A DNA stretch of 64,000 nt from Pisaster brevispinus. Taxonomy: Eukaryota; Echinodermata; Asteroidea; Forcipulatida; Asteriidae. The stretch's first letter is position 1; each line of letters opens with the position of its first letter. Position numbers and translations under genes: made by a program. The notes under the pieces were generated by a model. The model was not told where the DNA came from. It did no database searches and saw only the letters and a program-made list of their open reading frames with translations. The stretch lies in the NCBI GenBank assembly GCA_023634235.1, contig JAMKCF010000016.1, forward strand, positions 9,422,866-9,486,865, in the 5' to 3' direction. Below are positions 38,901 to 50,900 of the stretch, in pieces.

Positions 38901-41900
38901 TTGTCTTTAAAGCCCCTTACTCCCTTAGCTTTTTTTTGCCGGCAGATGACCTCCTCTCCTAAGTCACTCCACACCTAATTGATTGAACTTAAGATAAGAT
39001 TGGAATGCCTGACCCAGAGATAAGCAATTGTTGGTTGGGCCTACATTCCAGAGAGGATGTAGAAGGACTTGAGAGCGCAAGGGCGTGACAACTTAATTTG
39101 TCTTTGGCCGTCGTCAGGGGCTATTGCCGGAACGCCAATTCTTCAATATTGTGTTTGTGGCCAGCAGCCGTAGCCGTAACACTTAGCACTCTGTTATCAT
39201 CTTGGTCATGTTTCTGGTATGCATTCGTAATCATGCATACCAATTTTTGATTATACCAAAAAGGGCTCTAGACTGTTTGTTACTTCAGCTTTGGTTTGCA
39301 ATGTTTGGTTGAATTGATTTTTGAATCGAAGAAAAAGACAGCTGGCTGTGACATGGCAAAGTCCTTTACCAGCAACATTTGTCTGACTCGGTCTCTTTTC
39401 TGACTCATTCAACCAAAGAAAGGTCACTGTTAAGGTCACCCATTGGTTTGGCAATTGTCCACACTGTCTTTTTTATTGGTACTCTTAATAAATTCAGATA
39501 AAGCAAAGAGTTTATTTCATGATTTGTAGATATTCTAACTATATCGTGTTAGAAAGGATGCTAAGTCTGCTATGTCCAGTTCTTTGGTAATTAATGGCTC
39601 TGCTGAAAACCACATTTTGGAAAAGGTTTATGTGGCAAACCTTTATCTAGTCTTTCTTTATCTAGTCTTTCTTTATCTAGTCTTTCTTTATCTAGTCTTT
39701 CTTTATCTAGTCTTTCAAGTAAGCTTGATTTGGGGTGAGTCGTATTTTGCTTTTTCTTTCACACAATAATTTGTTAGGGTTTGTTTGGGTTTTTTTTCAG
39801 GTGAAGGGAACAAAGAACCAGACGCAGAGTGCACCATGGGATACTATTGTCCAGGAGGTCAAACCACGGCGACCCCAATCGACCTGAAGTGTCCTCGAGG
39901 GTACTCTTGTCCCTTGGGGTCATGGGAGCCCCAGCTGTGTGATAATGGCACCTACCAGGGGCAGTTAGCACAGGGTGAATGTGATATCTGCCCCGGTGGG
40001 TCGTACTGTGACCCCTACGAAGGTGAGAAGAAACTCTTTTTACAAAAGTTATTGTTTCAGATGTAAGAGATCTCAGCTTTGAAGCAGAATTCACCATTTT
40101 TTTTAATAAATGAGACCCACTCTGATTATTAGATAAGTTCATCTATTGTTGGTAAATCATGGATTATGAGGTGGTTTTTTTTTTTATCCAAATAAATGTA
40201 GAGTTACTTACATCGTAATTTAGTTACGTTTCACTCCTAAGCGAGGAGTGAAGTCAAAGGGGCATACAAGCTCCAGAACATTTATGACCAACTGGACCAA
40301 ACCATGCCTGCAGTGCCCTCTTTGACGGCCAAGAAAGGGTGTAAAGCGCATTGGACATGGTTGCCAGTCGAACGAAGCTCCGAGCTTAGGAGTGATATGT
40401 AATTAAAATAATATGTTACTGTTAGTAACGTCTACATTTGTTTGGATTTTTAAAAAATGAACCTCATACTCTGAGACCCACTATGGCCAAACCTTCCTAT
40501 AGAATGAGTTTAGGGCAGTCAGTTTTGTCTTTGGTTTGTTTTTGTTTAATTACAAATTTGTTTTGTTGTTGTTTGTTCTGTAGTTGGGCCCGTCATCGTC
40601 CCATCCAACTGCCCACAGGGATACTACTGCCCCCCTGGTACCCGGGAAAACACCACCAACCCTTGCCCAGAGGGCACCTACGGGGAGACCGTTGGGTACG
40701 ACGCCATCGGGGACTGCGTGCAGTGCCCTGAGAAGTACTACTGCGGGACGCCTGCACTCCAGGCGCCCACGGGGGAATGCTACGCTGGGTACTACTGTAC
40801 CAGCGGCTCCTCCAGCCCAACTCCCTATGATGACATGGTATGTTGGGAATTTCAAATCTGCCCCGAAATAATAAGTTTTATTTTAATTTGGTTTTTCCCT
40901 TACACCGATGTGTATTAAGCACTGTATGCTCAGTGCTTTCCAGAGCTCTGTGAGAATAAAAAATCCACAGGCAATCACTCAGGTGGGATTCGAACCCAGT
41001 GCTAGAGCAGATGTCTTGCCACTAGACCACCGAGCTAGCCCGATGGCTAGAGGCGGGTTCGAATCTTAAGCAGCGGGTACTGCAACTGAAATAAGTTTCT
41101 GTGTTTGCCTTCTGTTTCTTCCATTTTTGTATGAAATTTCAGACTTTTAGCTGATTTCAGACTTTTTAAAGTTTGTCCTGTTTAGAGTAAACAACTGTTA
41201 ATTTGTCCAGATTCGAAGAAATGTTGCTCTTTGATCTACTTCTCTTGTGCTGAGGATACTGTTCCCAGAAGCTCCTTGAAATCTATAACTCCGGGGGTTA
41301 GCGAAAGGTGGAAGTGCCATAGTTTGAACACTAGTGTCAGACTTTTTGTTAGCGCTAATTTAGGCAGGTTGGGGTTGTATGCTCTCCAGGGAGTTGAGAA
41401 AGTTAGAGGAATGCTCTAAAAGTATGCTCCATGAAAAGCGATAAAAATGTTGTAAAGGTCCTTGATCTAGCTACAAGGATATGTGCGCTACTCAAGAACC
41501 AGTTACTTCTAACACTGCCTCCAATGCTGCACTCATTGAATCAGAATAAGGAAGATCCCTGGTAACTGTGATTAACGGTCTAGTCAAGATGCTAAACTCT
41601 CTCTCTGGGCACAAGATACAGTACAACTTACAGTAGGTTTGCAAATCTAAGAGTTTGACATTAATTTTTCCCGAAATAATTTGTCGTTCGGTTTTAAGGT
41701 GGACCCCGATAACAACTCCACGTTCACCGGTAACGACGTTTGCCCTATCGGTTACTACTGCACCAACGGAACGGCTTACCCGGAACCCTGTCCTCCCGGA
41801 ACGTTCTCCACCAACACGCGGGTCACGTCGGTCGACGGCTGTGAAGACTGCCCGCGAGGGCGCTATTGCAACATGCAGGGTTTCGTCAAGGTCAACTCGG

Positions 41901-44900
41901 CACCAGATTGTGCACCCGGGTGAGTTGGGGAAACTATCCTAGAAATAACGTACGATGGGTATAAAAAATAATTACCATTTGAAGTTTCCGAGGACAAATG
42001 TCGAGCTGTCAGTGCAAAAACGTTGTATTTCCTAAAATATAACTTACGTTACGCACAAGTTTGGAATTGTCAAGACATTGATCTCGCTCAAAATAGCCCG
42101 GATATACACACAAAACAACAACAACGCGCCGAGGTACAATGTTTTTGCACAGAGCTTTTTTTGTGCGTGATACAACGTTTTGCAAAAATCAAGATACAAC
42201 TGACACGACGATATGCACGGTCATTTGAGTAAAGATTAAATGTTTCGCTTTTGGTTTTTTAAATAAATCAATTGTATTTGAAAATGTCATTCTGGCAATA
42301 AATGCAATAAGTGGAGTAATGCTCATAGCACTCTAGATACATGTAACCCAACCTGAACTGGTTCAAACTAGATGGAACCAGATGAAGCTTGTCAGTACTG
42401 AAGAAGTACTTTGAGCCATCCTCTTTGATTTGTACATATTCAGTTGCAGTTACATGCCATAAACCAAACAAAACTGGTTCAAACTGGCTCCAGCTAGCTA
42501 GGTAGGGTTTGAACCCACAACCAGGTGATTGCAAGTCCCACAGTGACATTAGGGTTGACTTACATGCAACTGCAAAAAACCAAACAAAACTGGTTCAAAC
42601 TGGTTCCAGCTAGCTAGGTAGGGTTTGAACCCACAACCAGGTGACTGCAAGTCCCACAGTGACATTAGGGTTGACTTACATGCAACTGCCATAAACCAAA
42701 CAAAACTGGTTCAAACTGGCTCCAACTAGCTTGGTAGGGTTTGAACCCACAACCAGGTGATTGCAAGTCCTTTGGTGACATTAGGGTTGATTTTGTTTCT
42801 TTCTTCTTCTTGATCTCGTCAGCTACGTCTGCACAGGAGGCAGTACAACCCCTACGCCCACGGCAGATTCCGGTATGGGCTACCCGTGCCCGGCTGGTCA
42901 CTACTGCCCCGAAGGTACCCTGAGTGAGCTTGGGTGTCCAGTGGGAACGTACCAGAGCAACACCGGTCAAGCCAACTGCACGCTGTGTCCTGACGGTCAG
43001 ATGTGTGACAAGGTCAACTTGACCGCTCCTTCGGACTGCAAGACAGGTACAGGGCCCAATCTCAGAAAGTTGTTCGAGCGAAGAAAAAACAATTCGTAGC
43101 AAATTTCTTACAGCAAACCGAACATACATCAAATTTCTTTGCTGAGCAAAAAGTGAGTGGGGCACCAGTGGCAACAATGTCAACTTTATGGAATTTTGGC
43201 AGGGGGCCTGTCTTTACTAAGCAAGATTTGTCTGTGCTTAGCAAGCTTTTGTGCTTACAGGCTTTATGAAATTGGGCCCAGAAGTGGGGAAGTCTTTATT
43301 TACGGCCTTTAAATACCCCACAGATTTTAAAAGGAAAAGTGCCTTAAAACCTTTACGGAAAAGTACTTTATGAATTAAATATGTTTAGTATGGTTTGCAC
43401 AGCATTGGTAAGATTGAAAAACATAAAAGGTCACAGGTTTTTACATAATTTGCAGGGTATAAAAAAATGGTCACGTTTGGGAAACTACCGGTAAAATTGT
43501 TTTTGCTCAAATTGCTACAGTTTTTGAGAATTAAGTAAAAAAACTAGTTTTGATCTCACGAGTCCAAAACCTGGTGTTTGAAAATATTGAAAACATATAT
43601 AGATTTAATTTGTTCACTATTAACTTGTAATAACTCCAATGACTGATTGTCAACATGCTTCAAAACACAATTTGAACAGAGAAGCTTTCTCCAGGAGTAT
43701 CTGAAATTGACATTTGACCTCTTGTCTGACCCCCCCCCCCCTGACAGGTCACTATTGCCAGGAGGGTTTCCCTCTCCCGATCCCCTGCCCACCGGGAACG
43801 TTCAACAACATCACCTCACTGAGTCTGGAGGAGCAGTGCACAGACTGCACCCCAGGGATGTATTGTGAGGGACCTGGTAACAGCTACCCGACAGGTGAGA
43901 TAATGTTCACTTGACCTTAAAGTTCAGGGTCAACTTTTGTGGTAGAGACGTTGTTAATGTTTTATTCAAAGAACTGAACAAGAATTGAGAAATTAGTATT
44001 TATTATTATTATTATTATTTTATTTGCCGTAACAGTATTTAACAAAATACAAGACAATATAACCCGAGATGGGCGAGGGACAGCAAAAGTAAATGCGTAC
44101 TATGATCCTTTGTTCTACTGTCCCCACTCTTCTGGTAATACCAGGCCAGCAGTATGGATAACCAATTGTTATAGTGAAAATATAGCGAAAGTTTTTGCAC
44201 TTACTTGGCGGTTTTATGATGTAGACTCCCAGGTCTGTCCGTCATGCTGAGCTTTAAATCTGATAGTTCGTTTTGGGGTGGGTTTTTTTCCCTCCAACTA
44301 CCAATGAATGCAGGTCTGTGTATGGCAGGATATTACTGCGAAGGGAGAGCGGAGACAAAGATTCCTGTAGCAACCGTAGACTATCCAGAGAACGGTCTGT
44401 GCCCCGCGGGGTACTACTGCGATGAAGGTATACCTGCCCCGACTCAATGCCCCGTGGGCACCGTCCGCAGAGTAGAGGGTAAGTCCAGCATTTCTTTCCA
44501 TCGCCGATCAGCCTGACAGGTCGCAGTAAATAAACATAAACTGTGTAAGAAAAACTGTAGTAGTGAACATGCGGGTACAACCATGTATAAAGTTTGGGAG
44601 AAGTGTTGGTTCTGAAAAGAGTGGGTGTGTTCTCGACGTTTTGAACAGTAATAATAATAATAATAGACAGTTTTTATATAGCGCAAAAATTACAGTGAAG
44701 TCTCAAAGCGTTTTGGAAAGTCAAGAGAAAAAAAACCAGGACTGCTGAATAAAAAAAATACAGAAAATACAGAAAGAACCACAAAATGCATGCAATGAAA
44801 AATATAAGTTATTTCACAAAAAGATATGTCGTCAAAAAAGACTTAAACTGTTCTAGAGAGGAACTTTCTTTTCTATTTATTGGGGAGTGAATTCCAGAGT

Positions 44901-47900
44901 TCAGGAGATGCAACCTGAAAGGCCCTTTGCCCATATGCTTTGGTGGTGGCTGATGGAAAAGGAGTGAGGAGATTTTGCGAGCCAGTACACTCTGCTCATC
45001 TTCAGGAGACAGCAGAGTGTTTTGTTCCAAACATCGCAAACCTCCCCAGTTCCTCTCAGAACCAAGGCTTCTCCCACAAGCATGACAAGAGTTTTTTATA
45101 CATGGTTGTACCTACAAGTTTACCACCATAGTTTTTCTTATGATCCACACAATACAAAGTTTCAAACACAAACTGTGTAACGTTTTGATGTTTGATAGTT
45201 TTCATATCGTTTTATCAACGATTTTTTTCTCAGATCTCACCAGGACTATAACTTTTGATAGAAATGCTGTTTTAGAAATGGCCAACCATACAAGTATTAT
45301 CTGAAATGTTGTAGCCACCTCCCCCCCCCCAATAAAAATAAAAGTGATTCAAATAAACTTTGACTTAAAAACACACACATAAAAAACATTACAGGCTTTG
45401 TCCGAATTAGGCGCTATAGTGATTAAGTTCAATTTCTGAGAATCCTTGGCTTCACAACCAAGTTAATAAATTATAACTAAATAAACCTTCCCTTTTTGAC
45501 ATTGTCCACACCTAGGGGCCTCATCAATCGACGACTGCCAGCCGTGTCCTGGAGGTTTCTACTGCGAGGACCCCGGTCAAATCGATCCAACCGGTCCCTG
45601 CAGCGCAGGCTTCTACTGCCCCGCTAACCACTCCACCACCAACCCTGCGCCGATCGGGTTAGAGTGCCCGATCGGTCACTACTGCACCAACCAGACCACC
45701 ACGCCAACGCCGTGCGCGGTGGGGACGTACCAACCCAACATTGGGAGGGACTCTTGCATTGACTGCCAGGCTGGGTTCTACTGCGAGAGCGCTCTGTTCC
45801 CAGACCCGAAGCCGTGTCCGGCCTATCACTATTGCCCTGCAGGTAATTCTGGATAACGACATCCTCTTTGGTTTTGCAAAAACCATTACAATAGTTAGAA
45901 CTAGGGTTGTGTGTACATATATTTTTCTGAACGTTTAAATGGAACTTGTGAATACTTTCCCACTGAACCTCGGACTAGTAGACACTCTCTCCAGCTTCAA
46001 AAACTAACTTGAAAACTCACTTGTTCAGTTATGGCTTTTAGTACCGTCATTAGCAGAGTTCCTTTTTCTATGCACCAGGAGTGTCTCTCTGACAGACATG
46101 GTGCACTACAAATGTCAATTATTATTCTTCTTATTATTAACCGTTTAACCGTTACTATCAAACCAATCCAAACTATGCGCCGATCTGTGAAAGAAGCAAA
46201 TGTCAAAACACTTTCCAGGATCGATCAGGATTAAAAATAGAACACAAGCCAGTCTTTACAGTCACAAGCTGCATACTATAGACGTGGCGGCATGCAAAGC
46301 AGAATGTATAGCAAATTGTAGGTGACTGAAAATAAAAAACAATATTTTACATTTTGTAGGGCATGATTAAATTCAAAGCATTCACAAACATTTGGATATT
46401 TTATCAGTCATATTCCAAAGCAGTTACAAAAAACTAGCAGTGGTGTCTTTTTTTATTAATGTTAATGGTGGCTTACTATTGTTTAACACAGCAACAAGGT
46501 ACCCTATCACATGCGCCAACGGCACCTTCACGTACGACACGGATGAAGGACTAAAGGAGCAATACGAATGTCTGCCGTGCTTAGCTGGGAGCTACTGTAG
46601 GTAAGTACCTGTGACCTTCATTGTTAGGGAGCATTTTCTAAGGTGCCCTGAAAAGGGCATCGTTTACCATGAAAGTATCTGCTAATTACACATCTTAAAC
46701 CAGGTTGCGAGTCTCCTGACGATGACTAGAGCAAGCTAGTCGAAACGTTGAGACCGTTTAAGAACCAAGTTAATAACGCGAAGTCCCCTCGATCCGATCC
46801 ACTATAAAGCGAAAGTAGTAGTCCCGGCCGATTTCCTACCCTCCGCCCAGGTAGTAGCTAATAAGCTGGACAGTTCTTTTCAGAACTAAGTAGTCTCCCG
46901 AAGTAGTCTCCCGATTCCAAATCTACTCCGCGGCAGTAGAATAAAAAGCAAGACCTAGTTCTCTGAGAACACATCAACATAGCTACATGTAGTAGATACA
47001 CACATGGTGTTACCGCAAACCGAATACACACAGTTTGTGAAAGTTTGGTGCTTTTCGGTTCCTTCGCAGGGGTGGTCAACTCCAAGGTAACTGCTCAGAG
47101 GGCTACTTCTGTCTCAGCCGTAGCTACGATTTCACCCCAGACGGCCTGCTACCTGACGCGGACAACTTTGACCAGGCACAGTGCCCACCGAACATGACCT
47201 GTGCCGGCCCCTGCCCTCCCGGTCACTACTGCCCGGCAGGGATCGAGGATCCCGTACCCTGCAAGAACAACACCTGGAGACCTGACGAGTTTGGGAGTAG
47301 AGTGGAGGACTGCGCGCCTTGCCCGGCTGGCAAACACTGCCTAGAGGGTGAGTGTGATTTGCCTCAATTTACAAACCCTCCTGCTAAAATCTAGTAGGCT
47401 CATCATAAATGTGACCCGCTCTGCAAAAAAGGCCCGTAAGTCGCGCTATGCCTTTTCACGTAATGGGCTCGTCAATGTTGAAAGGGTGATAAATTTTTCG
47501 TTGGTGTGATTTTTTTATTATCCCTTTTTTGACATCGTTGATATCCACACTTTCATAATTTGTAAGATTGAATGTTTATTTTCACCAATAAAGATGAAAA
47601 AAACTGTGTTTTGTGTACGTTTTGTTGGTGGTTTGCGCGATCGGTGTCCGCGGTTTTGGTGGAAAGTTGCGTCATTTTACACATCTGGCAGCACATTATT
47701 TGGAACCCCCCTATTATAATTTTGGTATCATCTGAAAGCTGAGGACGTTGCCTTTCTGTATGTGGACATATAAAAGGTTAAAGGTCAAATGCAAAACCAA
47801 GGCAGGTTAATTTTTGACACGTATACAAAGGGCGCTTGTTACTAGGAGCGTGGATCTTTTCGGTCACGTGTATACAGTGTAGTGTAACGATTGGACAATG

Positions 47901-50900
47901 GGCGCACGGTCGAGCGCGCGCATGCGCTGTGAATGGGATTGGTTGTTTATTCATTGTCAGGTGACTGCCATGTGACTGTTTTTAGAGTGCGTGCCACGCG
48001 AAAACACAGCGCGGTACCTGTCAATTCTGTCCAACTCAACTGACTTCTCTTGCTCCGAGCGTAAATATTTTCATAATTATTTACTAATTTAGCCAACATA
48101 TCTTGTTTTAAGCAACAGGTTTTCTATACTGTTTCGTTAATTATTTGCTTAAGTATGGGTTTGAAGAATCAGTGTCTGGCTGAAGCTTTGAATGATCTCC
48201 GTGAGGAGAGACACGATTGGTTTCGTGGAACGGAAGATTACTTTGTTAACTTCCGATGTGAAAATGACGACGTTGAATCAGAAAACGATTTGGAATCTGA
48301 TTCCACATCGCCATTTTCAGCAGGAGATAACGAAAAGATCGACCCTGACAGCAAAATGTTAACCCAAAGATTATTTCAAAATTGATTAATTAACTTTAGT
48401 TCGATCTTAGAAGGCAAACCATGTTGACTAGTGCTAGATTTAAATTAAAAGAAGGAAATATTAAATTTGTAAACTTTTTTTTTCAAAAACTCTCATTTTT
48501 TAGCCCAAAAATAGTTTTAGTCCTGAAAAGCGAGCTTATTTAAGAGTTTTATTAAACAACTCAAGTTGATAGTTTAAAATTACAAAAAAAATGTGAAATA
48601 ATTTTTAAATATTTTTTCCCAAAAAGCTCTTGTTTTCACACAAAAAATACATAATTTTAATTCATAGGGTTTATACAGCCAGTGTTCATTTGTTTAACTT
48701 TAAGAAAAAGCTAAATTCACCGAAAAAGGTCTTAACTCTTCAACATAATTCTCAAGTGTGTGTTTGCTATTTTAAAATTTGCACAAAAATGATAAGAAAT
48801 AGCACAGTATGCAAATTAATTTTTAAAAGTAGCGATATAGTGCATTAAATGAAATGCAAAATATGTTGTACTTTAAAAGACTTAACAAACACTTGGTGAA
48901 AATTTCAGACGAATAGTCCAACGGGAACGTACTCGTTGCTAGGGACTTTCACAAGAACTTGGTATTGAAATACTTTAAAATACAGTTTAAAAGGCTGTTT
49001 CTCCATAACCTATTTTGACAAAAATGGCAAGTATTTGTATGCTAATTAGAGTATAACTCTGGATTGCAAAATGCTGCAGACTCTAAAATACACCAAATTA
49101 AAGCTGAGAGAAAGACCTTTCCATCCATGTATCTAACTCCAAAATTATTTTTTGCGACATAAGGGCCATTTTTGCAGAGCCGGTCACAAATGCTATAGAT
49201 CAGGAATGTGATTTCTCTGTTTTTTTCCGGAAATCCGTTTTTGTTTTTTTGTTTTTGAACCCTATCCCAAAATTTGTATTTATTTATTTATTTTTTATTT
49301 TTTATTTAGACCATAACAAAATGAAGATAAAACCAAATAGAATGCCCCAAAGTGCATATTAGGGCTTTTAAAACAAAAGATAAATGTACGTAAGTAGGCT
49401 TCGAGCTCGCAAGTTTTCGCCCTCGCAAGCTTTTGCACTTTGCGCTCACAGTTCAGGTATTTTTTTTCTACAGCCTATCACATCCCTGTATAGATGCATC
49501 GCCTGAGGTTTTGCCAAATTGATGGGGGAAAAAATACATTTAAATATTAGATATCCATTTGACTTTAGTCAGGGGGGGAGTTACAAACTTTCATTTAAGG
49601 CACTGAACGAAGAAAAAAAACATCAAATATTATTCATAAAAACCTGGGACAGTTTATCCATTCTGATTGGTCGAGAGGAGATCACGTGGCCCTGTTTAAA
49701 CGCCTGATAGAAGTGATTATACCTTATTGAGTCAATAGAGGGCGCTATCAGATGATTGTGCGAAGCGGCGCGCAAATTACACTGCCCTTTTTAAGTTGCT
49801 GCCCTGTTTAAACATGGTGAGGCCTGGTTCTTGATAATTTTACCTCTACTTAGTATAATATTCAGTTAAAACAAGATTAAAAGATACAAATGAGCTACTA
49901 TCAGGGTCCGACATTAATCTGACGTTACCGGTAACCATGCTCAAACAGTTTGCATGTTGCAAAGTATTTTGTTATTTGTGCATGGTATGTGTGAAAGTAT
50001 TGTATGTTTTGTTTTATTTTGTTTGTTTGATTTTTGTTTTCGTTGTGAAACACCATCAGCTCCTTTGAATGTCACACAGATAAAGTGCGCTTTACAAATG
50101 CTGTTGTATTATTATTATTATTACTATTATCTGGTAAAATTCTTTTGGAGAAAATTTCTTAGCCAGGTTTTTTTGGCCAAAAGTTGAGCGATGCAACTTT
50201 AGTACAGTGCCAAATCTAATCATATGCACTAATTTGTTGTTGTGTATGGATGTATTTTTGACGTGGTGTTTTGTTGTTTTGTATTTTTTAGGAGACCCCG
50301 ACTTGTACCCGTGCCCACTGGGTCATTATTGCGAAGAAGGTGTCGGCCCGGCAGAGTGCCCCATATACCATTACAGAGACGTTGTTGGGGCAGCCAGCGA
50401 AGGCGACTGCTTCGCCTGTCAGGCCGGCTTCTACTGCCAAGAAACTGGTAAGCGCGAATCTGTTTTCGCACAAGGGTAATAGAGATTTCAAACAAGCCAA
50501 AGTAGCTTAGCGGAATTATTTGCTTGGAGATATCTTCAGAGAAAGCGTAAACATTTTGACCGCTATGGTATTGTAAAAAAAAATAATAATAATTTTTTCC
50601 TAAATATTTATTCTTTGGGAAAAAATTAATTATCATATTAAATTCAATAAGTCAAGTAAGAAACCACAAGGGAAACTGACTGGGTAAATTTTAAATTAAC
50701 TTTGGGTTGGACAAAGAAAAAATTTACCAGGATTTGAACATGCGAACTCGGCATTAACATGCCAAAACATCAATCGGGAGGTCACATTTTTAAATCCCGC
50801 TCTAGTCAATTTTCCTTTGTTCAACTCAAAATCAATCTATAAGGATACATTTTTCTTATTGGACAGTTTTTGCTGGCGAAAAGATTTGAGTAACAGTCAT

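Noticed and set aside
39641..39715. Regular repeats as a CRISPR-like array
   Set aside because: The units are contiguous 15-mers without spacers, in a eukaryotic intron.
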